43,115 nt of DNA from RGUW01 sp049421025 (GCA_049421025.1 JBMSMG010000007.1:1-43115); one strand, 5' to 3'. Shown: positions 30,806-39,263, counted from the first letter of the stretch. The notes: generated from the sequence alone by a model not told the origin. Made by a program: numbers and translations.

Positions 30806-32194
30806 TCAATCTGCCACAACCGTGCCGCTGCCGCAGCTCAGCTGCTGACGCTGCAGTTTGCGCTCCAGACGCTGGCTGATACCCAAGTCGGCGCCGCGCC
30901 AGAGATGATCCATTTCGGCGCGAAAGTGCGCCGCCAGCAATGGTGAATCGATCACCAGCAGGGTCTCGTCGTTTTGATGGGCGGCGCTGGGGCTCCAGTT
31001 GAAGCTGCCTGTGATCACCCGGGCCTCGTCAATGATCGCCACCTTGTGATGCAACTTGTCGCCGGGGCGCAGGTTGGGTGTGCCGACCTGGGCGATGCCC
31101 TGCGGCCAGGGCTTGTTGCCCGCTTCCAGCCGGCAGCGGTGATCGGCCATGGTGATGCCCATCAGATCAAGGGTTTCGCTGAAGCTGCGGTTGGCAAAAC
31201 CAGGATCAGCCAGCACCCGCAGAGCGACCCCTTGGCGCTGCAGCTGCTGCAAGGTGTCACTCAGGTTTTGAGCTGAAAACACAAACAGATTGAGATCCAC
31301 GCGGCGCTGGCTGCCGGCAAGCAGCGTTTCCAGCCAGAGCAGGCCGTTGTTTGGATCGTTGCGTCGATGCGGGGCAAACAGCACCTGCACCGGGGTCCCC
31401 TGCACCATGACCTGGTGGGGCTCCCCTTCCCCTTTGGCGATGCCGAAGCGGCTGTCGGGCGCACCACCGGGACCGTCGCCCCACAGGCGCTCAAATTCAG
31501 CCGAAAACACCTCAGCGAGATCAGTGCTGTGGAGCCGCAGCAGATGGTTCACATTGCCGCGCGTACGTGAATCATCAGGGTCTCCATGGATGCACGAGGG
31601 CGTGAAATTGGCCGATCCCGTGACCACTGTCTTGGCGTCGATCACCATGAATTTGTGGTGCATCAGGCCGCTGCCGGCGCTGCCATCGGCGGTGTCATCA
31701 AGCATCGGTACGCCGCCGTGCTGCAGCATCAGCACGGCATCGCCCCAGCCCAGTTGCCTGAGCTGTTGATTGCGGCGGCGCATGTGGGGGCTCAGATCAA
31801 CGTCGTGTTGCAGGCTCCATGGCGTGCTGTAAGTGTTTTCGAGCACGACGCGCACATCAAGCCCCTGCTGGTGTTTGCGCACCAGTGCGGCAGCCACCTT
31901 CGGCAGCGAGAGCTCCTGAACGGCCACCAGAATCTGGCTCTGGGCTGATTCGATGCTCTCGAGAACAAAGGCTTCGAGGTCATCGCCGCGCCGCCACTGA
32001 CCATGGATCGGGCTGCGGTAGCGCGTGCGTGGGTTGTGGTTGAACACCACCTCGATGCCTTCGGCCTGGGGCAGTGCAGCTTGGGCCTGTCCTTCAAGCC
32101 GGGCCTGCGCATGACAGCTGCTCAGCAGCAGGGCCCCGAGCAGGCTCAACCAACTGACGCGGCGACCACGGGAACGGCGGGTGGCTGATGCCAT
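30806..32194 (-). CDS. Phospholipase D superfamily lipoprotein (two HKD motifs)
   Basis: 462 residues. A signal with lipobox LGALLLSSC (Cys27) indicates an exported lipoprotein. Two complete HKD catalytic motifs are present: HHKFMVIDAKTVVTGSANFT near 178-197 and HHKVAIIDEARVITGSFNWS near 383-402. Each has H-x-K-x4-D-x6-G-S-x-N, so the enzyme should be active. The family includes phospholipases, cardiolipin synthases and nucleases; lack of membrane helices beyond the signal and the periplasmic location favour a secreted phospholipase D or nuclease. The substrate cannot be told from sequence. Confidence 0.9.
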   Translation of the reverse strand: MASATRRSRGRRVSWLSLLGALLLSSCHAQARLEGQAQAALPQAEGIEVVFNHNPRTRYRSPIHGQWRRGDDLEAFVLESIESAQSQILVAVQELSLPKVAAALVRKHQQGLDVRVVLENTYSTPWSLQHDVDLSPHMRRRNQQLRQLGWGDAVLMLQHGGVPMLDDTADGSAGSGLMHHKFMVIDAKTVVTGSANFTPSCIHGDPDDSRTRGNVNHLLRLHSTDLAEVFSAEFERLWGDGPGGAPDSRFGIAKGEGEPHQVMVQGTPVQVLFAPHRRNDPNNGLLWLETLLAGSQRRVDLNLFVFSAQNLSDTLQQLQRQGVALRVLADPGFANRSFSETLDLMGITMADHRCRLEAGNKPWPQGIAQVGTPNLRPGDKLHHKVAIIDEARVITGSFNWSPSAAHQNDETLLVIDSPLLAAHFRAEMDHLWRGADLGISQRLERKLQRQQLSCGSGTVVAD

Positions 32195-32245
32195 GGAACC
32201 TCTGGCAGCGGGTGAGCCTCAGAGGCTTCCCACCGCCGCTGGCCG

Positions 32246-32428
32246 TTAGTGGTGGCCGGGCATCTCAGCGCTGCGCAGCATCAGCACAAACCAAGCTGAT
32301 GCCAGCACCACCGCCGTGAGCAGGCTGGCCGTGAGGCTGACCTTGCTCATCATCAAGGGCACGACCAGCGGCAGGGTCACGGCCCCAACCAGAGGCGTTA
32401 AGGCGATCAAGGCGCGTTTGCTACCCAT
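32246..32428 (-). CDS. 60-aa two-helix membrane protein
   Basis: Starts at the ATG 32428, five bases after the DUF4912 stop; a longer frame to 32443 would overlap that gene. Two hydrophobic helices are clear (about 7-30 and 33-52), with a short polar end (RSAEMPGHH). No family is recognised. The tight spacing suggests an operon with the DUF4912 gene and probably the PLD gene downstream. Confidence 0.6.
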   Translation of the reverse strand: MGSKRALIALTPLVGAVTLPLVVPLMMSKVSLTASLLTAVVLASAWFVLMLRSAEMPGHH

Positions 32429-32433
32429 GACGC

Positions 32434-33498
32434 TCAGAACCACTCGAGCTGGGCTTGATCAGCAGGATTGCTGTTGTCTTCAGGTGTGGTGCGGTTGAAG
32501 GCCAGCGTGATGTGGCGTTTCTGCTCGCCATCGGCCGCGATCGCTTCGATGGGATAGACCTGCTCGCCATCGCGGAAGGGCACCTGCACCCGGAAGGTGC
32601 CATCGGCTGAAAGCGGCACTTCTTCACCACCAATGGTCAGCTTGGCCGCCGGATCGGTGGCGCCGTACACGATCAACTCGGCATCGGCGACCAGCCAGAA
32701 GGAGCGTTGCCGTGCGACCAGGCCCGCGCCCGACTCATTGCGGCCACTCGCCCACAGCCCTGCGCCAGAGGCATTAAGTCCGGTTTCACCCAACAGGCCC
32801 TCCTCCATCTCGTGAAAGGCTTCAGAGCCGCGTCCGAGCCGGCGCCAGCGCGATGTTGCGCTCTGATAGAGGCGCTCATGCAGACCGCTATCGGCAGGTT
32901 GAAGCAGATCGGCTGTGGCTTCAGAGGGGGCAGAGTCCAGCGAAAAAGGCACGAACTGATCGAGGATCTGCTCGCTTGGGTGCAGCGCCGGAACCCGTGC
33001 CACTGAGGAGAAGGCCAGGGAGATCCAGCCGCCGCTGCCGCCTTTGCGGTAGCCGAGCTCGACGCGGTAGTCGCGATCGCTAAGCGGCACCGGCAAGTAC
33101 CACTCGGTGGCATGGCTATCGACCACCACCTCCTGCATGGTGTGCGGGTGCGCTGATCCAGGAGCCAGGTTGGTCACATCGGCAACCCGCAGGCACAACT
33201 GCGTCGCACCGGCTACCTGAGCGCTGTTGCGATCAGCCTCGGAGATCTCCCAAAACACGTAAGCCCATTGGGGATCACGGGGCAGAAACACCACATGGGT
33301 CTCGGCTGCAGGTCTGGGGGCTGGAGCCAGTCCCGATTCGATCTTGCCCAGCCCAGAGCGACGGCTCTGACGCTGGTTGATGGCCTCAAGCAGTTCTTCC
33401 TTCGATTTTCGGCTGTACAGACTCACCCCCAGATCGCTGGCGACCTGGCGCAGCTGCCGCAGGGTCATCATCGCCAGTGAGGAGAGGGACTGCGTCAC
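32434..33498 (-). CDS. DUF4912 protein with Rho-N/SAP-like N-terminal module
   Basis: 354 residues. Residues about 9-45 (MMTLRQLRQVASDLGVSLYSRKSKEELLEAI) form a Rho-N/SAP-like helix-extended-loop-helix that often binds nucleic acid. The DUF4912 domain follows (about 67-185): HVVFLPRDPQWAYVFWEISEADR, ATEWYLPVPLSDRDYRVELGY. After a Gly/Ser-rich linker, the LIVYGATDPAAKLTIGGEEVPLSADGTFRVQVPFRDGEQVYPIEAI segment looks like a small beta-rich domain. The protein probably lies in the cytoplasm. Function is unknown. Confidence 0.85.
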   Translation of the reverse strand: MTQSLSSLAMMTLRQLRQVASDLGVSLYSRKSKEELLEAINQRQSRRSGLGKIESGLAPAPRPAAETHVVFLPRDPQWAYVFWEISEADRNSAQVAGATQLCLRVADVTNLAPGSAHPHTMQEVVVDSHATEWYLPVPLSDRDYRVELGYRKGGSGGWISLAFSSVARVPALHPSEQILDQFVPFSLDSAPSEATADLLQPADSGLHERLYQSATSRWRRLGRGSEAFHEMEEGLLGETGLNASGAGLWASGRNESGAGLVARQRSFWLVADAELIVYGATDPAAKLTIGGEEVPLSADGTFRVQVPFRDGEQVYPIEAIAADGEQKRHITLAFNRTTPEDNSNPADQAQLEWF

Positions 33499-33625
33499 GG
33501 CTTTGGATTTCGTTCGGGATCAGTCTGCTGACTTTCCCACTTCTGGAACGGCTCCGGCGGTTGCGGTCAGGAACCACTGACTGCATTTCGTGTCATTGGA
33601 CACGCTTGAAGCCACCATCGCCAAC

Positions 33626-33653
33626 AAAAAAGCGTCCCGGCTGGGACGCTTTT
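33626..33653. terminator. Bidirectional intrinsic terminator
   Basis: AGCGTCCC (33631-33638), loop GGCT, GGGACGCT (33643-33650), flanked by a run of six A on the left and four T on the right. Read on the minus strand, the hairpin is followed by TTTTTT, 22 bp after the cpcG stop, so it is mainly the terminator of the linker transcript. Confidence 0.9.
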
Positions 33654-33674
33654 AGTGCATGAGTTGGCTGCGCC

Positions 33675-34436
33675 TCAGCGGCCGATGCTGCGGTACGGAA
33701 CTTTCGAGAGGTAGTCCATCGAGGTGTTGCCACCGGCGCCGCCACTGGTCCGCAGAGCAGGCAGGTTGCGCACCCAGGGCAGATAGTCCTCGACATACCC
33801 ACCACGGCGCTGGCGGCTGCGCTCGGGAATCGCCTTGGCTGTTCCGGTGTAGACCACCTGGGGGAAGCCCAGGATGCCGCGGTAGTAGGAGTCGTAACGG
33901 GGGCTGGTGATGTTGAACGGGGTCTCGCCCAGTTCGCGGGAACCAACAACGCGGTTGCGGTGGTAGGGCACCGTGTCGTAGCCGAAGGCGTCGAGATACT
34001 CCTGGCTGTCGAGGATGTCATCGACCATGCCTTTGACCCCGCGGGTCATCAGCACGGCTGACCAGGCAATCTCTTCCGACTTGCCATGGGTCGTGCGTCC
34101 CAGGAGCTTCTCAACCAGGTGGCGAGCAACCTTGTAGTTGCTGTTGAGGTTGTAGAAGCTGCGGGTGAAGGTGTCCGAAAGGCAGAGCGAGCGAATGAAG
34201 TCGCGCACGGTGATCTGACCGTCGCGCAGCTGTGATTCGAGGGTGCGGTCGCGATCGACCTTGAAGGCGTGGAAGAAGATCTGCCTGTAAGCAGCCTCAA
34301 TCACGAAGTTCTGGTCTTCGCGATCCATGGCTTTGTCCATGGAGGCAGCCTTTGGATCCTCATCGGAACCCACCCGCAGCGCATTCACGCGCGAGTTCTG
34401 GGTGGTGGGTGCGTACTTCAGGAGCGGCAGGGCCAC
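33675..34436 (-). CDS. cpcG: Phycobilisome rod-core linker polypeptide CpcG
   Basis: 253 residues, the CpcG length. It begins MALPLLKYAPTTQNSRVNAL, the CpcG N-terminus. A pfam00427-type linker domain follows (about 40-180): FVIEAAYRQIFFHAFKVDRD, LESQLRDGQITVRDFIRSLCLSD, LVEKLLGRTTHGKSEEIAWSAVLMTRGVKGMVDDILDSQEYLDAFG and DTVPYHRNRVVG. The C-terminal tail is the core-attaching part. It joins phycocyanin-containing rods to the allophycocyanin core of the phycobilisome on the thylakoid. It lies 103 bp downstream of the bilin-lyase gene on the same strand and is followed by a strong terminator. Confidence 0.95.
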   Translation of the reverse strand: MALPLLKYAPTTQNSRVNALRVGSDEDPKAASMDKAMDREDQNFVIEAAYRQIFFHAFKVDRDRTLESQLRDGQITVRDFIRSLCLSDTFTRSFYNLNSNYKVARHLVEKLLGRTTHGKSEEIAWSAVLMTRGVKGMVDDILDSQEYLDAFGYDTVPYHRNRVVGSRELGETPFNITSPRYDSYYRGILGFPQVVYTGTAKAIPERSRQRRGGYVEDYLPWVRNLPALRTSGGAGGNTSMDYLSKVPYRSIGR

Positions 34437-34539
34437 GCGAACTCTGGCAGTCGTCGCTGGGGATCGTAGAAGTGCGCCAGGGCACCGTTTCGACCCTCAG
34501 CGGTAGGGCTCACAGTCCGTAACGTTCGCTGCGGACGCT

Positions 34540-35151
34540 TTACCAGCCCAAAACCGATAGGGCCGCTGACGCCTTGGGCGCTGGCTGCAGTTGCTGAGCG
34601 GATGCAGCAGCTGTGTCGCTGGGGTCCTCGAGCAAGCGGCTTTCCACGCAGAACGAGGCGGTGTTGGAAAGCCCCTCCACCGTGCTGGTGCGCAAGCGCA
34701 CATTGGGGCCGGCAAAACTGAACCGTTCGAGGCTGTTCATCGTTTCGTAGCTGGTGGTGAGCAGCAGGTTGTCGCGCTCATCCATCGCAAAGTTCCCTGC
34801 CACCGGGGCTGTTTCGGCATAACCGCGGTCACGCAGCAACAGGCCGGCCCGGCCGCGCTCATCGGTCGGGATCAGCCCAAAGACGCTTTCGCCTTCGTGG
34901 GTTTCGCCGGCCTTGTCCCAGGCCATCGAACCGCTCCAGCGCACCCAGCAGCCGCCAACCAATGCAGCAGGATCCTGCTGATGCAGTTGGGCGATGGTGA
35001 TCAGCCGGGGATCATCACGCTTGAGCTCTTCGACAACAATCAAGGAGCCGCCTGCTTCAGCCCGGCGATGCAGCAGGTGGTGACTGCTGCGCTGCGAGTG
35101 CCAGCGGCCGCAGCTCAAGCGAAAAAAGCTGATCGCATCATCGATGCGCAT
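34540..35151 (-). CDS. CpcS/CpeS-type phycobiliprotein lyase
   Basis: 203 residues. The lipocalin-like lyase pattern is clear: IDDAISFFRLSCGRWHSQRSSHHLLHRRAEAGGS at the N-terminus, VRWSGSMAWD near 70, LLLRDRGYAETAPVAGNFAMDERDNLLLTTSYETMNSLERFSFAGPNVRLRTSTV in the middle, and TASFCVESR near 165. These enzymes attach phycocyanobilin or phycoerythrobilin to Cys-82/84-type sites. Position beside cpcG favours a CpcS role, but the CpeS and CpeU relatives cannot be excluded. The last 30 residues are an Ala/Gln-rich extension. Confidence 0.9.
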   Translation of the reverse strand: MRIDDAISFFRLSCGRWHSQRSSHHLLHRRAEAGGSLIVVEELKRDDPRLITIAQLHQQDPAALVGGCWVRWSGSMAWDKAGETHEGESVFGLIPTDERGRAGLLLRDRGYAETAPVAGNFAMDERDNLLLTTSYETMNSLERFSFAGPNVRLRTSTVEGLSNTASFCVESRLLEDPSDTAAASAQQLQPAPKASAALSVLGW

Positions 35152-35204
35152 GACCGCGTCAAGGCTGTGTTGGCTCGATGATCGCAGGGCCTTGAGGCGA
35201 ATCG

Positions 35205-36083
35205 TTGTTCAGCGGCGTTCTGGCAGCTCTGGCAGCGGCCCTGTGTTGGACGCTGGCCAGCTTCTGCTGGCGGCGTTTGCCCAGTTCGTTGGGTGCTGCC
35301 GAACTGAATCTGCTGAAGAACGCTCTGGGACTTCTGCTGCTGCTGCCTTGGCAGCCGCTGCTGTGGCAGCCGCTGCCCGTTGCGGCCTGGCTGTTGCTGG
35401 CCGCCAGCGGGATCGTTGGCATTGCGGCCGGTGACAGCCTGTTTTTTGCGGCATTGCGCCGCCTGGGGGCCCGCTCCACGCTCACCATTGAGGCTGCCGC
35501 CCCGGTGGTCACGACCCTGGCAGGCCTTTGGCTGTTAGCCGAATGGCCCGACGGCCTGCAGCTGCTGGGCGTGCTGCTGGTTAGCGCTGCGGTGTTGTTG
35601 GTGGCGCGCCGTGCTGCGGCCAACTCGGCATCGCCTCAGCCGGCTGCAGTGCGGCTTGGGGTGTTGGTGGCACTGCTCGCGGTGCTGTGTGCCAGCGGCG
35701 GTGCTCTATTGGCTCGTCAGGTGTTGGCTTCTGCTGCCATCTCGCCCTGGCAGGCGGCAGCTGTGCGCCTGGCGGCCGCCACCTTGGTGCAGCTGCCGCT
35801 GGCCCCAGCGTTGCTCGCCCGCGCCTGGCTGCGTCCGCGCCCCCGCCCAGCCCCGATGCGCTGGCCGTTGGTGCTGCTGGCCGTCTTGCTGGGCACGACG
35901 TTGGGGATCGGCCTGCAGCAGGCCGCCTTGGCGCAGTTGCCCGCGGCAGAGGCTGTAACACTGCTGGCCACGGCGCCCGCCATGGCTGCAGTGCTAGCCC
36001 CTCTTGATCGAGATCGTCCAGGCCTCAGCGGCGCGCTGGCGGCGCTGCTGGCGGTTCTTGGGGTGTGGTGTGTGGTGGCGTGA
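35205..36083 (+). CDS. EamA/DMT-family transporter
   Basis: 292 residues with ten hydrophobic helices in two homologous halves (two EamA domains). Each half ends in the characteristic small-residue helix pair, for example AGDSLFFAALRRLGARSTLTIEAAAPVVTTLAGLWLLAEWP in the first. The start is a TTG at 35205 with GAGG about 7 nt before it; an in-frame TGA at 35193 excludes anything longer. It likely exports or imports a small metabolite across the plasma membrane. It is divergent from the lyase gene. Its 3' end overlaps the convergent hypothetical gene by 59 bp. Confidence 0.9.
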   Translation: MFSGVLAALAAALCWTLASFCWRRLPSSLGAAELNLLKNALGLLLLLPWQPLLWQPLPVAAWLLLAASGIVGIAAGDSLFFAALRRLGARSTLTIEAAAPVVTTLAGLWLLAEWPDGLQLLGVLLVSAAVLLVARRAAANSASPQPAAVRLGVLVALLAVLCASGGALLARQVLASAAISPWQAAAVRLAAATLVQLPLAPALLARAWLRPRPRPAPMRWPLVLLAVLLGTTLGIGLQQAALAQLPAAEAVTLLATAPAMAAVLAPLDRDRPGLSGALAALLAVLGVWCVVA

Positions 36084-36507
36084 TCAGGCGTTGGTCAGCC
36101 TGCTGCTGCGCCCAGCTGATCAGGTGTTCAAGCTCAAGTGCCCGTGCCTCGACGCCCAGGTTGCGCGCCAGCTCCTCGAGCTGCCGGCCTGCTTGGCCCA
36201 GTTGCAGGGCCAGCTGGTGAGCGAAGCCCGCGTCGTTGCCGATGCCGGGCTGCAGCAGCAGCCACGGCTCGATCGTCTCTGGCGCAGGCAGGCCTTGCCC
36301 TCGGCCTGGCTGGTCCTGCTGCGCCTGCTGCACCTGCTGCAGGGTGCGCAGCGCGTGGGCCAGCAGCCGCAGATGGTGCCGCTCCAGCGCTGGCAGCAGC
36401 GTGCTCTCGAGCCGCATGACCTCGGCTTCGCTCAGCGGGCCTAATGGCCCTGGGGCTTCAGTAGCCAGGGGCCTAATCGGGTTGTTTGGGCGCCAGCCTG
36501 AAGCCAC
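36025..36507 (-). CDS. Hypothetical helical protein downstream of sufR
   Basis: Up to 160 residues from a GTG at 36507, overlapping the sufR end by 35 bp. An ATG at 36417 gives a 130-residue form without overlap. The conserved-looking part is helical: LSEAEVMRLESTLLPALERHHLRLLAHALRTLQQVQQ, then FAHQLALQLGQAGRQLEELARNLGVEARALELEHLISWAQQQADQRL. The end is proline-rich. No family is recognised. The overlap with sufR suggests cotranscription with the repressor gene. Confidence 0.6.
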   Translation of the reverse strand: MASGWRPNNPIRPLATEAPGPLGPLSEAEVMRLESTLLPALERHHLRLLAHALRTLQQVQQAQQDQPGRGQGLPAPETIEPWLLLQPGIGNDAGFAHQLALQLGQAGRQLEELARNLGVEARALELEHLISWAQQQADQRLITPPHTTPQEPPAAPPARR

Positions 36508-37165
36508 AGGAATGTCCCGATTCGAGCCGCCAGTGCACCCGCTCCACGATGCAATCGGGAAAGGTGTGCTGGATCAACTGCAGCTCTTGGTCGCAGACGC
36601 AGGGGAACTGTTCAGCGATGCGCATCACTGAACAGTGGTACTCGCGCAGGACCCAGCCATCGCCATCTGGGCAGCATTCGGCCACGTAGCCCTCGGCGCG
36701 TCGCATCTCGACCAGCTGGGCCAGGCGTTGGGGCAGGGGCACGGCGCCGAGTTTGCTGCGGTAGTCATCGGCTTTCTGCCGTGCCTGCTGAGCCAAGAGG
36801 TCCCGAAAGGTTTCGTCAGGCAGCTGGCCCGCCAGCGAGCTCAGCAAGCCGAGAGCAAACGTTTCACTGCCATTGGGGAACTGGTTCTGGCCTTGGCGGC
36901 TTAATCGCCAATGGTTGCTGGGACGACCCGGGCCGTCGGCGGATGGACTGGCCTCAACCAGGCCCTCCTCCTCGAGGCAGCGCAGATGACGTCGGATGAC
37001 TTGAACCGACAGACCAAGACGGCTGGCCATGTCGCTGGCGGTTGCCTCGCCTTCGCGCAACAAAATGGTCAGCAGGCCATCCCGGGTTGGCAGAGCGTCA
37101 TGCTCTGTTGGCTTGGAGTTGACCTGGGCTTTGGCGGGCATGGTTGGGCGCATCGTGGCGCACAT
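36473..37165 (-). CDS. sufR: SufR, iron-sulfur sensing repressor of the suf operon
   Basis: 230 residues from the ATG at 37165 (ATGs at 37153 and 37141 are also possible). A DeoR-type winged helix (about 27-88) reads LLTILLREGEATASDMASRLGLSVQVIRRHLRCLEEEGLVE. The C-terminal sensor domain has Cys178, 191, 205 and 220, exactly the C-x12-C-x13-C-x14-C pattern described for cyanobacterial SufR, which binds [4Fe-4S] clusters. In Synechocystis holo-SufR represses the divergent sufBCDS operon and itself. Here too it is divergent from the suf genes. Confidence 0.95.
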   Translation of the reverse strand: MCATMRPTMPAKAQVNSKPTEHDALPTRDGLLTILLREGEATASDMASRLGLSVQVIRRHLRCLEEEGLVEASPSADGPGRPSNHWRLSRQGQNQFPNGSETFALGLLSSLAGQLPDETFRDLLAQQARQKADDYRSKLGAVPLPQRLAQLVEMRRAEGYVAECCPDGDGWVLREYHCSVMRIAEQFPCVCDQELQLIQHTFPDCIVERVHWRLESGHSCGFRLAPKQPD

Positions 37166-37304
37166 GGCTGACCGTGGGACAGGCCGTCGTCACCTCACGA
37201 TGCCACGCACGACGGGCAAATGGGGGTCAACGTCAGCAAGCGGCGGTTGCGGGGCACAATGGCGGCACATCCCCGTTGCAGTGCCTGGTGGTTTAGCCTC
37301 AAAA

Positions 37305-37322
37305 CGAAACTCCATTGTTTCG
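37305..37322. promoter_or_regulatory. Candidate SufR operator, CGAAAC-N6-GTTTCG
   Basis: A perfect 6-bp inverted repeat with a 6-nt spacer (TCCATT), 46 bp before the ftrC ATG in the sufR-ftrC divergent gap. The Synechocystis SufR site is CAAC-N6-GTTG; this one keeps the AAC-N6-GTT core and the exact spacing. Binding is inferred, not shown. Confidence 0.6.
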
Positions 37323-37368
37323 CAAAGGCGCCGCCCTGTTGGGGAGCTCCGTTCGCATCAGTACCCCC

Positions 37369-37725
37369 ATGGCCGATTCAGCAGCAACCGAGCCCAGCTC
37401 CGAAAGCCTTGAGGTAATCCGCAAGTTTGCTGAGACCTACGCCCAGCGAACGGGGACCTATTTCTGCAGTGACACGGGTGTCACGGCGGTGGTGCTTGAA
37501 GGTCTCGCCCGGCACAAAGACCAGCTTGGCGCCGCGCTGTGCCCCTGCCGCCACTACGAAGACAAGGAGGCTGAGGTGGCTCAGGCGTTCTGGAACTGTC
37601 CCTGCGTGCCGATGCGTGAACGGCATGAATGCCACTGCATGTTGTTCCTGACGGAAGACAACCCATTCCGCTGTGACAAGCAGACCATCACGATGGATGA
37701 GATCAAAGCCAGTGTCTCAGGCTGA
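37369..37725 (+). CDS. ftrC: Ferredoxin:thioredoxin reductase catalytic chain
   Basis: 118 residues from the ATG at 37369; the frame is open further upstream, but that part contains the operator and is not conserved. All catalytic-chain cysteines are present with exact spacing: CPC at 58/60, CPC at 77/79, CHC at 88/90. By analogy with the Synechocystis enzyme, Cys58, 77, 79 and 88 hold the [4Fe-4S] cluster and Cys60-Cys90 is the redox disulfide. It passes photosynthetic electrons from ferredoxin to thioredoxin. It is the first gene after SufR, 8 bp before sufB, so it is likely in the suf operon. Confidence 0.97.
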   Translation: MADSAATEPSSESLEVIRKFAETYAQRTGTYFCSDTGVTAVVLEGLARHKDQLGAALCPCRHYEDKEAEVAQAFWNCPCVPMRERHECHCMLFLTEDNPFRCDKQTITMDEIKASVSG

Positions 37726-37733
37726 GGTGCGCC

Positions 37734-39173
37734 ATGACGTCGAGTGCTGTTGGTGATCTGGTCTCCCAGCCGTACAAATACGGCTTTGTCACTGAGATAG
37801 AAACCGAAAAGATCGCCAAGGGCCTCAGCGAGGATGTTGTCCGGCTGATCTCTGCCAAAAAAGAAGAACCCTCTTTTTTGCTCGACTTCCGCCTGCGTGC
37901 CTACAGGCAATGGTTGCAAATGGAAGAGCCCGACTGGGCTGCATTGGGTTACCCGAAGATTGATTATCAAGACATCATTTACTACGCGGCGCCAAAGCAG
38001 CAAACAAAAAAAGCCAGCCTCGATGAGGTTGACCCCAAGCTGCTTGAAACCTTTGACAAACTTGGCATCCCTCTAAGCGAACAGAAGCGTCTGTCAAATG
38101 TGGCAGTCGATGCTGTATTTGACAGTGTTTCTATTGCGACCACCTTTAAAGAGCAGCTTGCAGAACATGGGGTGATTTTTTGCTCCATCAGTGAGGCGGT
38201 CAAAGACCATTCCGCATTGATCGAGCGGTACCTCGGTACTGTGGTTCCCAGTAACGACAATTACTTCGCGGCGCTGAATTCTGCCGTGTTCAGTGACGGT
38301 TCCTTCGTGTTTATCCCCAAGGGTGTGACATGTCCGATGGAGTTGTCCACTTACTTCCGCATCAACTCCGGTGATACCGGTCAATTTGAGCGCACGTTGA
38401 TTGTTGCTGAAGAGGCGGCCTCGGTCAGTTACCTGGAAGGTTGTACGGCGCCAATGTTTGATACCAACCAGCTCCATGCGGCTGTTGTGGAGTTGGTAGC
38501 GCTTGATGACGCCTCGATCAAGTACTCAACGGTTCAGAACTGGTATGCCGGAGATGAAAATGGCGTCGGCGGCATTTACAACTTCGTCACCAAGCGTGGA
38601 CAGTGCCGCGGGGCGCGCAGCAAGATCAGCTGGACACAGGTCGAAACAGGATCTTCCATCACCTGGAAGTATCCAAGTTGTGTGCTCCAGGGCGATGAAT
38701 CTGTTGGTGAATTCTATTCAGTGGCGCTCACGAATAATCGTCAGCAAGCCGACACCGGTACCAAGATGATTCATGTGGGTCCGCGCACCCGCTCCACCAT
38801 CGTGAGCAAGGGCATCAGCGCTGGTCATTCGAGCAACAGTTATCGCGGTTTGGTGCAGATCGGGCCCAAAGCCCGTGGGGCTAAGAATTACAGCCAGTGC
38901 GACTCCATGTTGATTGGAGATCAGGCGGCGGCTAACACCTATCCCTACATCCGCTCGCAGCAAAGTGATGCAGTGGTTGAGCATGAAGCCAGCACCTGCC
39001 GCCTATCGGCAGATCAGCTGTTTTATCTGCAAAGCAGGGGAATCGCGTTTGAAGAGGCGGTCTCGATGATGGTGAGCGGCTTTTGCCGCGACGTGTTCAA
39101 TCAGTTGCCCATGGAGTTTGCCGCTGAAGCCGACAAACTTTTGGCGCTCAAACTCGAGGGCTCTGTGGGTTGA
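37734..39173 (+). CDS. sufB: Fe-S cluster assembly scaffold subunit SufB
   Basis: 479 residues, the usual length. Landmarks are YKYGFVTEIETEKIAKGLSEDVVRLIS at the N-terminus, the beta-helix core with FVFIPKGVTCPMELSTYFRIN, VSYLEGCTAPMFDTNQLHAAVVEL and VQNWYAGDENGVGGIYNFVTKRG, and the late QCDSMLIGDQ...STCRLSADQLFYLQSRGI. SufB with SufC and SufD forms the scaffold that builds Fe-S clusters. GC content is visibly lower than in sufC, sufD and sufS. It is followed by a 90-bp gap to sufC. Confidence 0.98.
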   Translation: MTSSAVGDLVSQPYKYGFVTEIETEKIAKGLSEDVVRLISAKKEEPSFLLDFRLRAYRQWLQMEEPDWAALGYPKIDYQDIIYYAAPKQQTKKASLDEVDPKLLETFDKLGIPLSEQKRLSNVAVDAVFDSVSIATTFKEQLAEHGVIFCSISEAVKDHSALIERYLGTVVPSNDNYFAALNSAVFSDGSFVFIPKGVTCPMELSTYFRINSGDTGQFERTLIVAEEAASVSYLEGCTAPMFDTNQLHAAVVELVALDDASIKYSTVQNWYAGDENGVGGIYNFVTKRGQCRGARSKISWTQVETGSSITWKYPSCVLQGDESVGEFYSVALTNNRQQADTGTKMIHVGPRTRSTIVSKGISAGHSSNSYRGLVQIGPKARGAKNYSQCDSMLIGDQAAANTYPYIRSQQSDAVVEHEASTCRLSADQLFYLQSRGIAFEEAVSMMVSGFCRDVFNQLPMEFAAEADKLLALKLEGSVG

Positions 39174-39263
39174 ATGAACACTCCATTGGCCGCGCCTGTT
39201 CCGCTCTGATCAGCCGCTGAAACACCACCTTTTTTGTTCGTCTTTCACTGCACCTGTTGATTC

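Noticed and set aside
36025..36083. 59-bp overlap of the EamA gene end and the convergent hypothetical gene as a sign of error
   Set aside because: Both frames are well supported up to their stops; convergent overlaps of this size occur in compact genomes.
37228..37250. CAAC...GTTG inverted repeat in the sufR-ftrC gap
   Set aside because: The spacer is about 14 nt, not the 6 nt of a SufR site, so it is not called as an operator; the palindrome at 37305-37322 fits better.
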